A stretch of 36,141 nt of DNA from CAYGZC01 sp964354225 (GTDB lineage Bacteria > Bacteroidota > Ignavibacteria > UBA10030 > SZUA-254). Positions 9,452 to 17,704 of this stretch are shown piece by piece. The position numbers and the translations under genes are program-made. Numbering within the stretch: position 1 is the stretch's first letter; every line of letters begins with the position of its first letter. Location: the NCBI GenBank assembly GCA_964354225.1, contig CAYGZC010000050.1, forward strand, positions 1-36,141, given 5' to 3'. Under the pieces are notes generated by a model, which worked only from the letters and a program-made list of their open reading frames with translations, had not been told where the DNA came from and ran no database searches.

Positions 9452-10714
9452 ATGAAACTCGAGAAATATTCAATTGGAATTGGCGATAGATTTGGTTTCG
9501 AAGGATCAGCACAACTGCGTGCTTTACAGCTAGCAGAGGAGCAGGGTGCTTCGATTGTACCTGTGTGGAACAAATCGAATCGTGAACACACAATTATAGG
9601 AACATCACCTGAAGATACGAGGATGGAAGCTGATAAAGCTGTGCAAACTTGTCGATGGAAAGCTTCGTATTATGTTGATGCTGATCATATAGGGATGGGT
9701 ACCGTAGGCAAGTTTGTAAATTCGAGTAATTTTTTCACAATTGATATCGCTGATCATATTGGGAAACCAGCTGCTGGTTATTCTGGTTCAGCGTTTCTGA
9801 AAGAGATGGATCGATTTCGCGGTACTTTACATATACCGGGAATTGACAATGCATTTGTTATAACAAGTGATATTCTGATGAAGATCGCACAGAAATACTT
9901 ATTTTCAATCGAAGAGGCAGGGAGAGTCTATCGGTACATCGCCGACGGAAAGGGTATCAACAATTTTGTTACGGAAGTTTCGCTCGATGAAGTGAACCTT
10001 CCACAGTCACCCGTCGAATTATTTTTCATCCTTGCTGCTATAGCGCGCGAGAAGATTCCAATTCAAACCATCGCTCCAAAATTTACTGGTGCATTTCTTA
10101 AGGGTGTAGATTATGTGGGCGATATCAGTAAGTTCATAAGCGAATTTGAAGAAGACCTTGCGGTTCTTGCTTATGCAATAAAGACTTTCGAACTACCGGG
10201 GAATTTAAAGCTTAGCATTCATTCCGGCAGTGATAAATTTTCACTCTACCCTGTTATTCATCAGGCAATCATTAAATTTAATGCTGGTTTGCATTTAAAG
10301 ACTGCCGGCACGACCTGGCTCGAAGAAATAATCGGACTGGCATCTTCAGGTGGAAATGGTTTAATCATTGCAAAGACTATTTATCGAGAAGCGTTCAAAA
10401 GATATGATGAAATGAGCAATCCATATTTATCAGTTATAGATATAGACAAAAAAATGCTTCCATCGCCGGAAGAAGTAATGTCGTGGTCCGACATTCAATA
10501 TGTTCAAGCATTGCGGCATGATCAATCGTGTAAACAGTTTAATAGACATTTCCGACAACTCATACATATCGGATATAAAGTTGCTTCCGAGATGGGTGAG
10601 AATTATTTACAATCGCTCCGGGAATATCGTCACTCCGTTGAATTAAATGTTACTGCAAATATTTTTGAAAGACATATTCAACCGTTGTTTCTTGGTCAAG
10701 GTTTTTTAAAATGA
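9452..10714 (+). CDS. uxaE: Tagaturonate epimerase UxaE
   Basis: Epimerises D-tagaturonate to D-fructuronate, known from Thermotoga, allowing galacturonate to join the glucuronate branch without altronate. Family features are the N-terminal GIGDRFGFEGSAQLRAL, the YYVDADHIGMGTVGKF block near residue 73-88 (probable metal-site region), LSIHSGSDKFSLYP and HLKTAGTTWLEE. Length 420 is normal. No uxaB or uxaA is in the window, which supports this enzyme being the main galacturonate outlet. ATG 9452 is used; upstream is a 51-base gap with a purine-rich stretch (AAGGAAGG) at 9425 that is too far to be its ribosome site. Confidence 0.9.
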   Translation: MKLEKYSIGIGDRFGFEGSAQLRALQLAEEQGASIVPVWNKSNREHTIIGTSPEDTRMEADKAVQTCRWKASYYVDADHIGMGTVGKFVNSSNFFTIDIADHIGKPAAGYSGSAFLKEMDRFRGTLHIPGIDNAFVITSDILMKIAQKYLFSIEEAGRVYRYIADGKGINNFVTEVSLDEVNLPQSPVELFFILAAIAREKIPIQTIAPKFTGAFLKGVDYVGDISKFISEFEEDLAVLAYAIKTFELPGNLKLSIHSGSDKFSLYPVIHQAIIKFNAGLHLKTAGTTWLEEIIGLASSGGNGLIIAKTIYREAFKRYDEMSNPYLSVIDIDKKMLPSPEEVMSWSDIQYVQALRHDQSCKQFNRHFRQLIHIGYKVASEMGENYLQSLREYRHSVELNVTANIFERHIQPLFLGQGFLK

Positions 10715-10801
10715 CAGCAGATTATCAACATATTTTATATATTTAAATGAATGGATGGATACAGATAAATTTAAACAACATGAACTAATCTTAATAGCAA
10801 A

Positions 10802-12115
10802 ATGGAAAAATTTTTAAATTCCGATCTTGATGCCAATCCGAAAAAGCGGATAGGATATTTCCGGTGGACAATCTGTGCGTTGCTTTTTTTCGCTACGACG
10901 ATCAACTACATTGACCGGCAAATTATAGGTCTTCTTAAAACCACACTATCTGTTGAGATGGGTTGGGATGAGATAGATTACAGTAATATTGTTTTAGCTT
11001 TTCAATTAGCGTATGCCATCGGTCTTTTACTCGTTGGTAGAATGATGGATTGGCTGGGCACTAAAAAGGGATTCTCGATAGCGATCATATTCTGGAGTTT
11101 AGCGGCAATGGCTCACGCATTGGCGAGGTCTGTTTTAGGTTTTGCAGCCGCACGGTTTGCGCTTGGACTTGGTGAATCCGGAAATTTTCCTGCTTCAATA
11201 AAAACGGTTGCAGAATGGTTCCCTAAGAAAGAACGCGCACTGGCGACCGGAATCTTCAATGCAGGATCCAACGTGGGGGCAGTTGTGGCGCCGCTGGTTG
11301 TACCTTGGATAACAATAACATATGGCTGGCAGGAAGCTTTTATTGTTACGGGCGCTTTAGGATTTATTTGGCTCATATTCTGGTGGATGTTGTACAAGCG
11401 ACCTTTGGAACATCCTAAAATTTCAAAACAAGAACTTGCGTACATTCAAAGCGATCCATCAGAACCCAATACTCCTATCAAATGGAAGAAATTATTTCCT
11501 CACCGTCAGACATGGGCGTTTGCAATAGCGAAGTTTATGACCGATCCAATTTGGTGGCTATATTTGTTTTGGGTACCCGATTTTTTAAATAAGAATTATG
11601 GTATTACTCTTTTGAATATTGGATTACCTCTTGTGGCAATTTATATTATCGCAGATGTTGGTAGTATAGGTGGCGGATGGATTTCTTCTCACCTGATCAA
11701 ACGCGGTTGGAGTATAAATGCCGGTCGTAAAACCGCGATGCTGATCTGTGCGTTAGCCGTTGTCCCAATCGTTTTCGCGTCTCAGGTGCAAGATCTCTGG
11801 TTAGCGGTCGCTCTTGTTGGATTGGCGGCTGCGGCGCATCAGGGTTGGTCGGCAAATCTTTTTACAATAGTGTCGGATATGTTTCCACGACGGGTAGTTG
11901 GTTCTGTCGTTGGAATCGGTGGTATGTCAGGTGCCGTTGGCGGTATGATCATCGCCAAAATCGTCGGCTACATTCTGGAATGGACAGGCAGCTATTTGCC
12001 GATATTCATCATAGCAGGTTCCATGTATTTAATAGCCCTTCTCATTATTCATATTCTTGTGCCAAAACTTGAACCCGCAAATGTGGAAGATCAGACAGTT
12101 GTAAGTGTGCAATAA
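10802..12115 (+). CDS. exuT: MFS hexuronate transporter (ExuT-like)
   Basis: Major facilitator of the anion:cation symporter family with about 12 membrane segments, predicted to import galacturonate/glucuronate across the inner membrane. The sequence shows the family's first helix (TTINYIDRQIIGLL), the loop 2-3 motif GRMMDWLGTKKGF, and RFALGLGESGNFPASIKTVAEWFP, which is typical of ExuT/GudP carriers. It sits between uxaE and the fructuronate reductase, giving strong context for uronates. It is the only cytoplasmic-membrane carrier in the locus; no TRAP or ABC system and no SusCD pair are seen here, so outer-membrane entry must use genes elsewhere. Substrate choice between galacturonate, glucuronate and digalacturonate is not decided by sequence. 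Confidence 0.88.
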   Translation: MEKFLNSDLDANPKKRIGYFRWTICALLFFATTINYIDRQIIGLLKTTLSVEMGWDEIDYSNIVLAFQLAYAIGLLLVGRMMDWLGTKKGFSIAIIFWSLAAMAHALARSVLGFAAARFALGLGESGNFPASIKTVAEWFPKKERALATGIFNAGSNVGAVVAPLVVPWITITYGWQEAFIVTGALGFIWLIFWWMLYKRPLEHPKISKQELAYIQSDPSEPNTPIKWKKLFPHRQTWAFAIAKFMTDPIWWLYLFWVPDFLNKNYGITLLNIGLPLVAIYIIADVGSIGGGWISSHLIKRGWSINAGRKTAMLICALAVVPIVFASQVQDLWLAVALVGLAAAAHQGWSANLFTIVSDMFPRRVVGSVVGIGGMSGAVGGMIIAKIVGYILEWTGSYLPIFIIAGSMYLIALLIIHILVPKLEPANVEDQTVVSVQ

Positions 12116-12139
12116 ATTGAATTCTATTAGGAGAGAGAA

Positions 12140-12973
12140 ATGAACTTAGAGGATTTAACAACACAATATGATTTTACCAATCGCACGATTGTTATCACGG
12201 GTGGAGGTGGTGTTCTCTGCCGCGAAATGGCATGCGCACTGGTGGGGTGCAATGCTAATGTTGCTATGCTGGATCGTGATACGGTCTTAGCTGAGCAGGC
12301 AGTAAAGGAATTTGAAACAAATCGAGGCAGATACATCGTTGTCTATGCAGATGTTTTAAAGAAGGATACATTGGAGAATGCTGCTGAAGAGGTAATAAAA
12401 CAGTTCGGTCAGATTGATTGCCTGATAAACGGAGCGGGGGGGAATAGCCCGAAAGCAACTACGAATCCAGAACAAACGTTTTTCAATATACCAGAAGAAG
12501 CAATAAAATTTGTATCTGATCTGAATTTGATCGGTACAATTTTACCGAGCCAGGTTTTTGGTAAATATATGGCAGACCAGAAGGAAGGGGTGATTCTGAA
12601 TATTTCATCAATGAATGCATTCCGTCCTTTGACAAGGATTGCAGCGTATTCCGCGGCAAAAGCGGCGGTTAGTAATTTTACACAATGGCTTGCTGTGCAC
12701 ATGGCACAGGAATATTCAACTAAGATAAGAGTGAACGCGGTTGCGCCGGGATTCTTCCTGACAGAGCAGAATCGTTTTCTTCTTACTGATAAAGAAACTA
12801 GTGAACTCACAGAACGCGGCAAGAAAATCATCGATCATACTCCGATGGGACGTTTCGGTACCCCCGAGGATTTAATTGGCGCTACTCTATGGCTGCTTTC
12901 TCCAGCTTCAAAATTTATTACTGGAGTTGTTTTGCCGATCGACGGTGGATTTTCTGCATATTCAGGTGTGTGA
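12140..12973 (+). CDS. uxuB: SDR-type D-fructuronate reductase / D-mannonate oxidoreductase
   Basis: Short-chain dehydrogenase predicted to reduce D-fructuronate to D-mannonate with NAD(P)H. The nucleotide motif reads TGGGGVLC, a form I associate with the Bacillus-type UxuB rather than the canonical TGxxxGxG. NGAGG follows, with the catalytic Ser in NISSMN and Tyr170/Lys174 (AAYSAAK). At 277 residues it is an SDR and not the ~490-residue E. coli UxuB type. AGGAGAG lies 7 bases before the ATG. Position between exuT and the sugar kinases, right after UxaE, supports the assignment. The main alternative is another sugar-acid SDR such as gluconate 5-dehydrogenase; KduD is already encoded at 21626. 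Confidence 0.8.
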   Translation: MNLEDLTTQYDFTNRTIVITGGGGVLCREMACALVGCNANVAMLDRDTVLAEQAVKEFETNRGRYIVVYADVLKKDTLENAAEEVIKQFGQIDCLINGAGGNSPKATTNPEQTFFNIPEEAIKFVSDLNLIGTILPSQVFGKYMADQKEGVILNISSMNAFRPLTRIAAYSAAKAAVSNFTQWLAVHMAQEYSTKIRVNAVAPGFFLTEQNRFLLTDKETSELTERGKKIIDHTPMGRFGTPEDLIGATLWLLSPASKFITGVVLPIDGGFSAYSGV

Positions 12974-13006
12974 TAATTAATTAATAGGATCAGGATTAAT
13001 TAAACA

Positions 13007-14089
13007 GTGTTTAAAATAAAACAATCATCCGAAGCTGAATTTGATTTACTTGCACTGGGTGAGTGCATGATTCGGTTGAGTCCGCCGGGTCATCAACGTA
13101 TTGAGCTTACACCGATTTTCGAAGCATACGCGGGTGGTGGTGAGTACAATGTTGCTTATGCTCTTGCGCGATATGGAATGAGGACTGGCTGGGTTTCTCG
13201 TCTGGTTGATAATCCTCTCGGTCATTTAATAAAAAATCATGCACGTGCGAGCGGCATGGATATTAGCGAAGTGCTTTTTGTTCCTTATGATGGAAGCGGA
13301 CGTGCCGACCGTATTGGGCTTAACTTTACTGAAGTCAGTATGGGCGTACGCTCAAGTGTTTCTCTTTATGATCGCGGACATACGGCAGTTTCGCATATGA
13401 AACCGGGAGATGTTAATTGGAATCGCATCTTTGCAAAGAGTAGAGTGCGCTGGTTCCATACGGGCGGAATCTTTGCAGCATTGAGTGATTCTTGCGCTGA
13501 GGTTACTATTGAAGCACTAAAAGCTGCCCACGAAGCAGGAACTATCACGAGTTATGATTTAAATTATCGCAGTAAGTTATGGTCTAGTAAAAAAGCCATC
13601 GAAGTGACAAACAGAATTATTCCATATGTTGACATGCTAATAGGTAACGAAGAGGATTTCCAAAAATCACTCGGTTTTGAAATAGAAGGAATTGATAAAA
13701 ATTTTGAGAACCTTCCGATTGAAGCGTACAAAAAAATGGTTAAACAGGTAATCAAAGAGTTTCCGCGACTATCGATTGTTGGAACAACCTTACGTGAAGT
13801 TGTAAGTGGACTGGTTAATAATTGGTCGGCGATTGTTTGCTATGATAAGAAATTCTATAAATCAAAAATGTACAAGAGTATGGAAATCGAAGATCGTGTA
13901 GGCGGAGGAGATGGTTTTTGCAGCGGCTTCATATATGGAGTTCTTAATAACTTACAACCGCAGGAGTGCGTGGAATTAGGTGCTGCTCATGGTGCTCTCC
14001 TTCAGACGACACGTGGTGATACAAGCATGGTTACTTTGGAAGAAGTAAAACACGTAATGAGTGGGGGCAGTGCTCGTATTAAAAGGTGA
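13007..14089 (+). CDS. PfkB-family sugar-acid kinase (KDG kinase or gluconokinase candidate), copy 1
   Basis: Ribokinase-fold kinase of 360 residues starting at GTG 13007. It shows the N-terminal DLLALGECMIRLSPPG strand, the substrate-binding AGGGEYNVAYALARYG block, and the C-terminal anion-hole/catalytic motif GGGDGF with Asp302. Best guess is phosphorylation of 2-keto-3-deoxygluconate to KDPG, feeding Eda at 24437. The next gene is a paralogue of exactly the same length with the catalytic Asp at the same residue number, so one of the pair may have another substrate; gluconate is the candidate because a gluconokinase is otherwise missing. Sequence alone does not tell which is which, so no symbol is given. 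Confidence 0.82.
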   Translation: MFKIKQSSEAEFDLLALGECMIRLSPPGHQRIELTPIFEAYAGGGEYNVAYALARYGMRTGWVSRLVDNPLGHLIKNHARASGMDISEVLFVPYDGSGRADRIGLNFTEVSMGVRSSVSLYDRGHTAVSHMKPGDVNWNRIFAKSRVRWFHTGGIFAALSDSCAEVTIEALKAAHEAGTITSYDLNYRSKLWSSKKAIEVTNRIIPYVDMLIGNEEDFQKSLGFEIEGIDKNFENLPIEAYKKMVKQVIKEFPRLSIVGTTLREVVSGLVNNWSAIVCYDKKFYKSKMYKSMEIEDRVGGGDGFCSGFIYGVLNNLQPQECVELGAAHGALLQTTRGDTSMVTLEEVKHVMSGGSARIKR

Positions 14090-14129
14090 AACAGGATTAG
14101 TGTATTTAAAAAATAAAATGGAGTTAGAA

Positions 14130-15212
14130 ATGAGTAACAATTTGGATATTCCCCGACAAGGTTCAATGGATTTTATTTCTCTTGGTGCATTAGTGCATCG
14201 TCTTGATCCGGGTATTATTCCTTTCCGAAAAGCTACAGAATGTCAAATACATGTCAGCGGTGGCGAATACAATGTTGCTTCCAATCTTGCCGATTGTTTT
14301 AATATGAACACTGGTATTGTTTCGGCAATGGTAGACTATCCTATAGGTGAATTGATTGCTGGACGTGTTAAAGCAATGGGTGTAAAACCGTTCTACAAAC
14401 ATTTCAAACATAATGGTGTCAACGGTCCAAACATGGCTACCGTATACAGTGACCGAGGTCAGGGTGTTCGTGCACCGGTTGTTTTTTATAATCGCTCAAA
14501 TGAAGCCGCTGCACAATTGAAGCCAGGTGATTTTGATTGGAACGCAATCTTCGCTGGAGGTGTAAGATGGTTCCACAGTGGTGGTATCTTTGCATCATTA
14601 TCTGCAACGACAGGGGAGCTTATAATCGAAGGAATGAAAGCTGCAAAAAAAGTTGGTGCCGCAGTGAGCTTCGATCTGAATTTTCGTGAGAAGTTGTGGA
14701 GTATCTGGGGTGGAGCTCAAAAAGCAGCAGAAGTTATTAATCGGATTGTTGAGAATGTTGATGTGTTGGTCGGAAATGAAGAAGATCTACAAAAAGGTTT
14801 GGGCATCAAGGGACAAGATGTAGAAGCTAGATCGAAGCTTGATCCTACTGCATTTTTCAGTATGATCGATAACGTTGTTAAGAAACATCCACAGGTGAAG
14901 GTGGTGGCAACAACATTGCGAGAAGTTCACTCAACGAACCGTCATAGCTGGAGCGCAGTAGCATGGATCAATGGAAAAACTTATGCTGCACCTACTTGCG
15001 AGTTAGATGTATACGATCGTGTTGGTGGCGGTGACGGTTTTGCATCAGGTTTATTTTATGGACTTTTGACAGGAGAAATACCCGAAGAATCAGTGAAGTT
15101 TGGTTGGGCACATGGTGCATTGTTGACCACTTTCCCTGGTGACACAACAATGGCAACAGTTGAACACGTAAGAGCATTTGCCAAGGGTGGTTCGGCGCGC
15201 ATTCAAAGATGA
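14130..15212 (+). CDS. PfkB-family sugar-acid kinase, tandem copy 2
   Basis: Second ribokinase-fold kinase, 360 residues, paralogous to the preceding gene. I chose ATG 14130 because GGAG lies 6 bases upstream and because it gives the same length as copy 1. A longer frame from 14061 would overlap the previous gene and lacks support. Motifs: DFISLGALVHRLDPG, SGGEYNVASNLADCF, VRWFHSGGIFASLS, FDLNFREKLW and GGGDGF with Asp302. It lacks the GECM-type first strand of copy 1 (GALVHRLDP instead), so the substrate end differs while the catalytic end is kept. That fits divergence after duplication, for example one kinase for KDG and one for gluconate or another aldonate. It is followed 47 bases later by the LarA homologue. 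Confidence 0.82.
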   Translation: MSNNLDIPRQGSMDFISLGALVHRLDPGIIPFRKATECQIHVSGGEYNVASNLADCFNMNTGIVSAMVDYPIGELIAGRVKAMGVKPFYKHFKHNGVNGPNMATVYSDRGQGVRAPVVFYNRSNEAAAQLKPGDFDWNAIFAGGVRWFHSGGIFASLSATTGELIIEGMKAAKKVGAAVSFDLNFREKLWSIWGGAQKAAEVINRIVENVDVLVGNEEDLQKGLGIKGQDVEARSKLDPTAFFSMIDNVVKKHPQVKVVATTLREVHSTNRHSWSAVAWINGKTYAAPTCELDVYDRVGGGDGFASGLFYGLLTGEIPEESVKFGWAHGALLTTFPGDTTMATVEHVRAFAKGGSARIQR

Positions 15213-15259
15213 TAAAAGATATGTTGAGATTTCTAAAAGAGAAGAGTTAGGGAAGACAG

Positions 15260-16537
15260 ATGCTGTTCTATGCTATGGGTTCTGAAACCGATGTTATTCT
15301 TCAGGAAGATCTGAAAAAAGGCCTCTTTGAAGCTTATGAAAAATTAGGTACCAAGAAAAAGGTTCTTGCTATACCACCAGATTTTACACGCTCTCATTCA
15401 CAAGCTGGAATCTTAACTCGTCTCTCATGGAATTTTTACCGAGACAAACTTACCGATGTGTTGCCCGCGCTTGGCACGCATAAACCAATGTCTGATGAAG
15501 AAATCAAACTGATGTTCGGTAATATGCCAAGAAATATTTTTCGTATCCATGATTGGCGAAAAGATGTTGTTACGCTCGGGGATGTTCCTGCAGAATTTAT
15601 CAGTCAACAATCGGAGGGCAAAGTTAATTATGACTGGAAATCCCAAGTCAACAAATTACTCGTAAATGGAAATTTTGATTTGATTTTATCTATCGGTCAG
15701 GTGGTGCCGCACGAAGTGGTTGGGATGGCAAACTATAACAAGAATATTTTTGTCGGAACAGGTGGACCAGAAGGAATTAATAAAAGTCATTTTCTCGGTG
15801 CCGTGTATGGAATGGAACGGATTATGGGAAAAGCAGATAATCCGGTACGCCGGGTATTAAATTATGCAAGTGACCATTTTGCCAAAGATCTCCCCATTGT
15901 CTACGTGCTCACGGTTGTAGCGACCGATGTTGATGGAAAGTTACAAGTGCGCGGGTTGTTTATTGGCGATGATAGTAAATGCTTCAATCTTGCTGCTGAA
16001 CTTTCGCTAAAGGTTAATTTTCAGATGCTGGATGAGCCACTTAAAAAGGTTATTGTGTATCTCGATCCGAACGAATTTAAAAGCACGTGGCTTGGAAATA
16101 AAAGCATATATCGCACACGCATGGCAATCGCCGATGGGGGAGAATTAATAATCTTAGCCCCCGGTTTAAAAGAGTTCGGCGAGGATAAGCAGATTGACAA
16201 TCTCATACGCAGATATGGTTATGTCGGAACTCCTAAAGTTTTAGAGCTCACACAAAAACATATTGATTTGAAGGACAACCTAAGTGCAGCAGCCCATCTT
16301 ATCCATAGTTCCTCGGAGGAGAGATTCTCAATAACATATTGTCCAGGCCATCTCTCTAAGCACGAAATTGAAAGTGTCCATTTTAATTACGCAGATCTTG
16401 ACAGTATGATGAAAAGATATAATCCTTTAGATTTAAAAAATGGATTCAACACCATGCCAGACGGAGAAAAGATTTTCTATATCTCAAATCCGGCTTTAGG
16501 ATTGTGGGCATATAGAAAAAGATTCGAATTGTCATGA
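15260..16537 (+). CDS. LarA-superfamily nickel-pincer-nucleotide racemase/epimerase homologue
   Basis: DUF2088/LarA-type protein (425 residues). The lactate racemase residues are recognisable: DxTR (Asp41, Arg44), GTHKPM (His74), VVPH (His151), Lys161 and His177. The spacings 151-161-177 (10 and 16) equal those of His174, Lys184 and His200 in Lactobacillus LarA, where Lys184 carries and His200 ligates the nickel-pincer nucleotide cofactor. The family includes several hydroxyacid racemases and D-gluconate 2-epimerases. In this locus, downstream of a mannonate-forming enzyme and upstream of gnd, a D-mannonate/D-gluconate 2-epimerase is the best fit; a lactate racemase is unlikely. No larB, larC or larE is in the window, so the cofactor must be made from genes elsewhere. 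AGGGAAG precedes the ATG. Confidence 0.82.
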   Translation: MLFYAMGSETDVILQEDLKKGLFEAYEKLGTKKKVLAIPPDFTRSHSQAGILTRLSWNFYRDKLTDVLPALGTHKPMSDEEIKLMFGNMPRNIFRIHDWRKDVVTLGDVPAEFISQQSEGKVNYDWKSQVNKLLVNGNFDLILSIGQVVPHEVVGMANYNKNIFVGTGGPEGINKSHFLGAVYGMERIMGKADNPVRRVLNYASDHFAKDLPIVYVLTVVATDVDGKLQVRGLFIGDDSKCFNLAAELSLKVNFQMLDEPLKKVIVYLDPNEFKSTWLGNKSIYRTRMAIADGGELIILAPGLKEFGEDKQIDNLIRRYGYVGTPKVLELTQKHIDLKDNLSAAAHLIHSSSEERFSITYCPGHLSKHEIESVHFNYADLDSMMKRYNPLDLKNGFNTMPDGEKIFYISNPALGLWAYRKRFELS

Positions 16538-16558
16538 ACGGAGTTTTCTAATAATCAT

Positions 16559-17677
16559 ATGAGGGTTATTGTAGACAATAAAATTCCGTTTATCAAAGGA
16601 ATACTGGAGAAGTATGCCGACGTGGTATATCTTGAAGGAAGTAAAATATCCAGAAAAGATCTTTTAGATACTGACGCACTAATTGTCCGAACTCGCACAA
16701 AATGTAATGCGAATTTATTGGAAGGGACAAAAGTAAAATTTATCGCAACCGCCACAATCGGTTTCGATCATATTGATACAGAGTACTGTCGTTCAAGGAA
16801 AATAACATGGACTAATGCTGAGGGGTGCAATTCTTCTTCTGTTCAACAATATCTGGCAGCGGCATTAATTTTTCTGATCGATAAATTTAACCTCTTTCTG
16901 AATAATCTAACCATTGGTGTTGTTGGAATTGGAAATGTCGGCAAAAAAGTAGCCACTCTGTGTGATACTCTTGGAATGACAGTATTATTAAATGATCCGC
17001 CGCGTGAACGCCTTGAAGGTTCTAAATCTTTCGTATCTTTGGACACTATTGTGTCTAACGCGGATATTATTACGCTTCATGTACCTTTAAATTATGAAGG
17101 TCAGGATAAAACATATCATCTGGTTGATGATAATTTTTTATCGAGATTATGGAAACATCAAATTTTGATAAATACATCACGAGGGGAAGTGGTCAAAACT
17201 GAATCGCTTAAAAACGCTATAAAGAATAAGAAATTGCTGAGTTGTATCTTAGACGTATGGGAGGATGAACCAGAGATTGATCTAGGTCTTTTAGATTTGG
17301 TAGATATTGGAACACCTCACATAGCAGGTTATTCAGCCGACGGAAAAGCAAACGGTACTGCGATGAGTGTCAATTCTTTCTGTCGACATTTCGGTTTTGA
17401 TCTTCAAGATTGGTATCCGGATAATATCCCCATACCCCCAGTCACTACAATTGAAATGGATTGTGTAAAACAGAATATTCAAAAGATAATCGGTAATCTT
17501 ATCCGCGCTACTTATGATATTCTTGAAGATGATCGCGGATTACGTGCTTTTCCTCAGGGATTCGAAAAGCTGAGAGGAGAATATCCGTTGAGGCGCGAAT
17601 TCGGAACTTTTAAAATTAATCTCTTACATGGAAATGAAGAAATCGAAAAATTTGTAAGGAAAATTGGATTTAAATAA
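16559..17677 (+). CDS. pdxB: Erythronate-4-phosphate dehydrogenase PdxB
   Basis: NAD-dependent D-2-hydroxyacid dehydrogenase oxidising 4-phospho-D-erythronate, the second step of DXP-dependent PLP synthesis. At 372 residues it is near the E. coli length (378) and has the PdxB hallmarks MRVIVDNKIPF, IATATIGFDHID, AEGCNSSSVQQYLAAAL, the Rossmann GVVGIGNVGKKV (~residues 121-132), the INTSRGEVV loop, LDVWEDEP and TPHIAGYSADGKANGT. The C-terminal dimerisation domain is present, which ordinary hydroxyacid dehydrogenases lack. GGAG lies 16 bases before the ATG. It sits 21 bases after the LarA homologue and 27 before gnd. 4-Phosphoerythronate is a known inhibitor of 6-phosphogluconate dehydrogenase, so a protective role next to gnd is an attractive inference. 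Confidence 0.9.
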   Translation: MRVIVDNKIPFIKGILEKYADVVYLEGSKISRKDLLDTDALIVRTRTKCNANLLEGTKVKFIATATIGFDHIDTEYCRSRKITWTNAEGCNSSSVQQYLAAALIFLIDKFNLFLNNLTIGVVGIGNVGKKVATLCDTLGMTVLLNDPPRERLEGSKSFVSLDTIVSNADIITLHVPLNYEGQDKTYHLVDDNFLSRLWKHQILINTSRGEVVKTESLKNAIKNKKLLSCILDVWEDEPEIDLGLLDLVDIGTPHIAGYSADGKANGTAMSVNSFCRHFGFDLQDWYPDNIPIPPVTTIEMDCVKQNIQKIIGNLIRATYDILEDDRGLRAFPQGFEKLRGEYPLRREFGTFKINLLHGNEEIEKFVRKIGFK

Positions 17678-17704
17678 TTTATAAATAATGAAGGATAACA
17701 AAAA

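Noticed and set aside
14061..14129. Upstream extension of the second PfkB kinase
   Set aside because: It overlaps the previous gene; ATG 14130 has a good GGAG site and yields the same length as the paralogue.
15260..16537. Plain lactate racemase function
   Set aside because: No lactate genes are nearby, and the gene sits among uronate and gluconate enzymes; the larBCE partners are absent.
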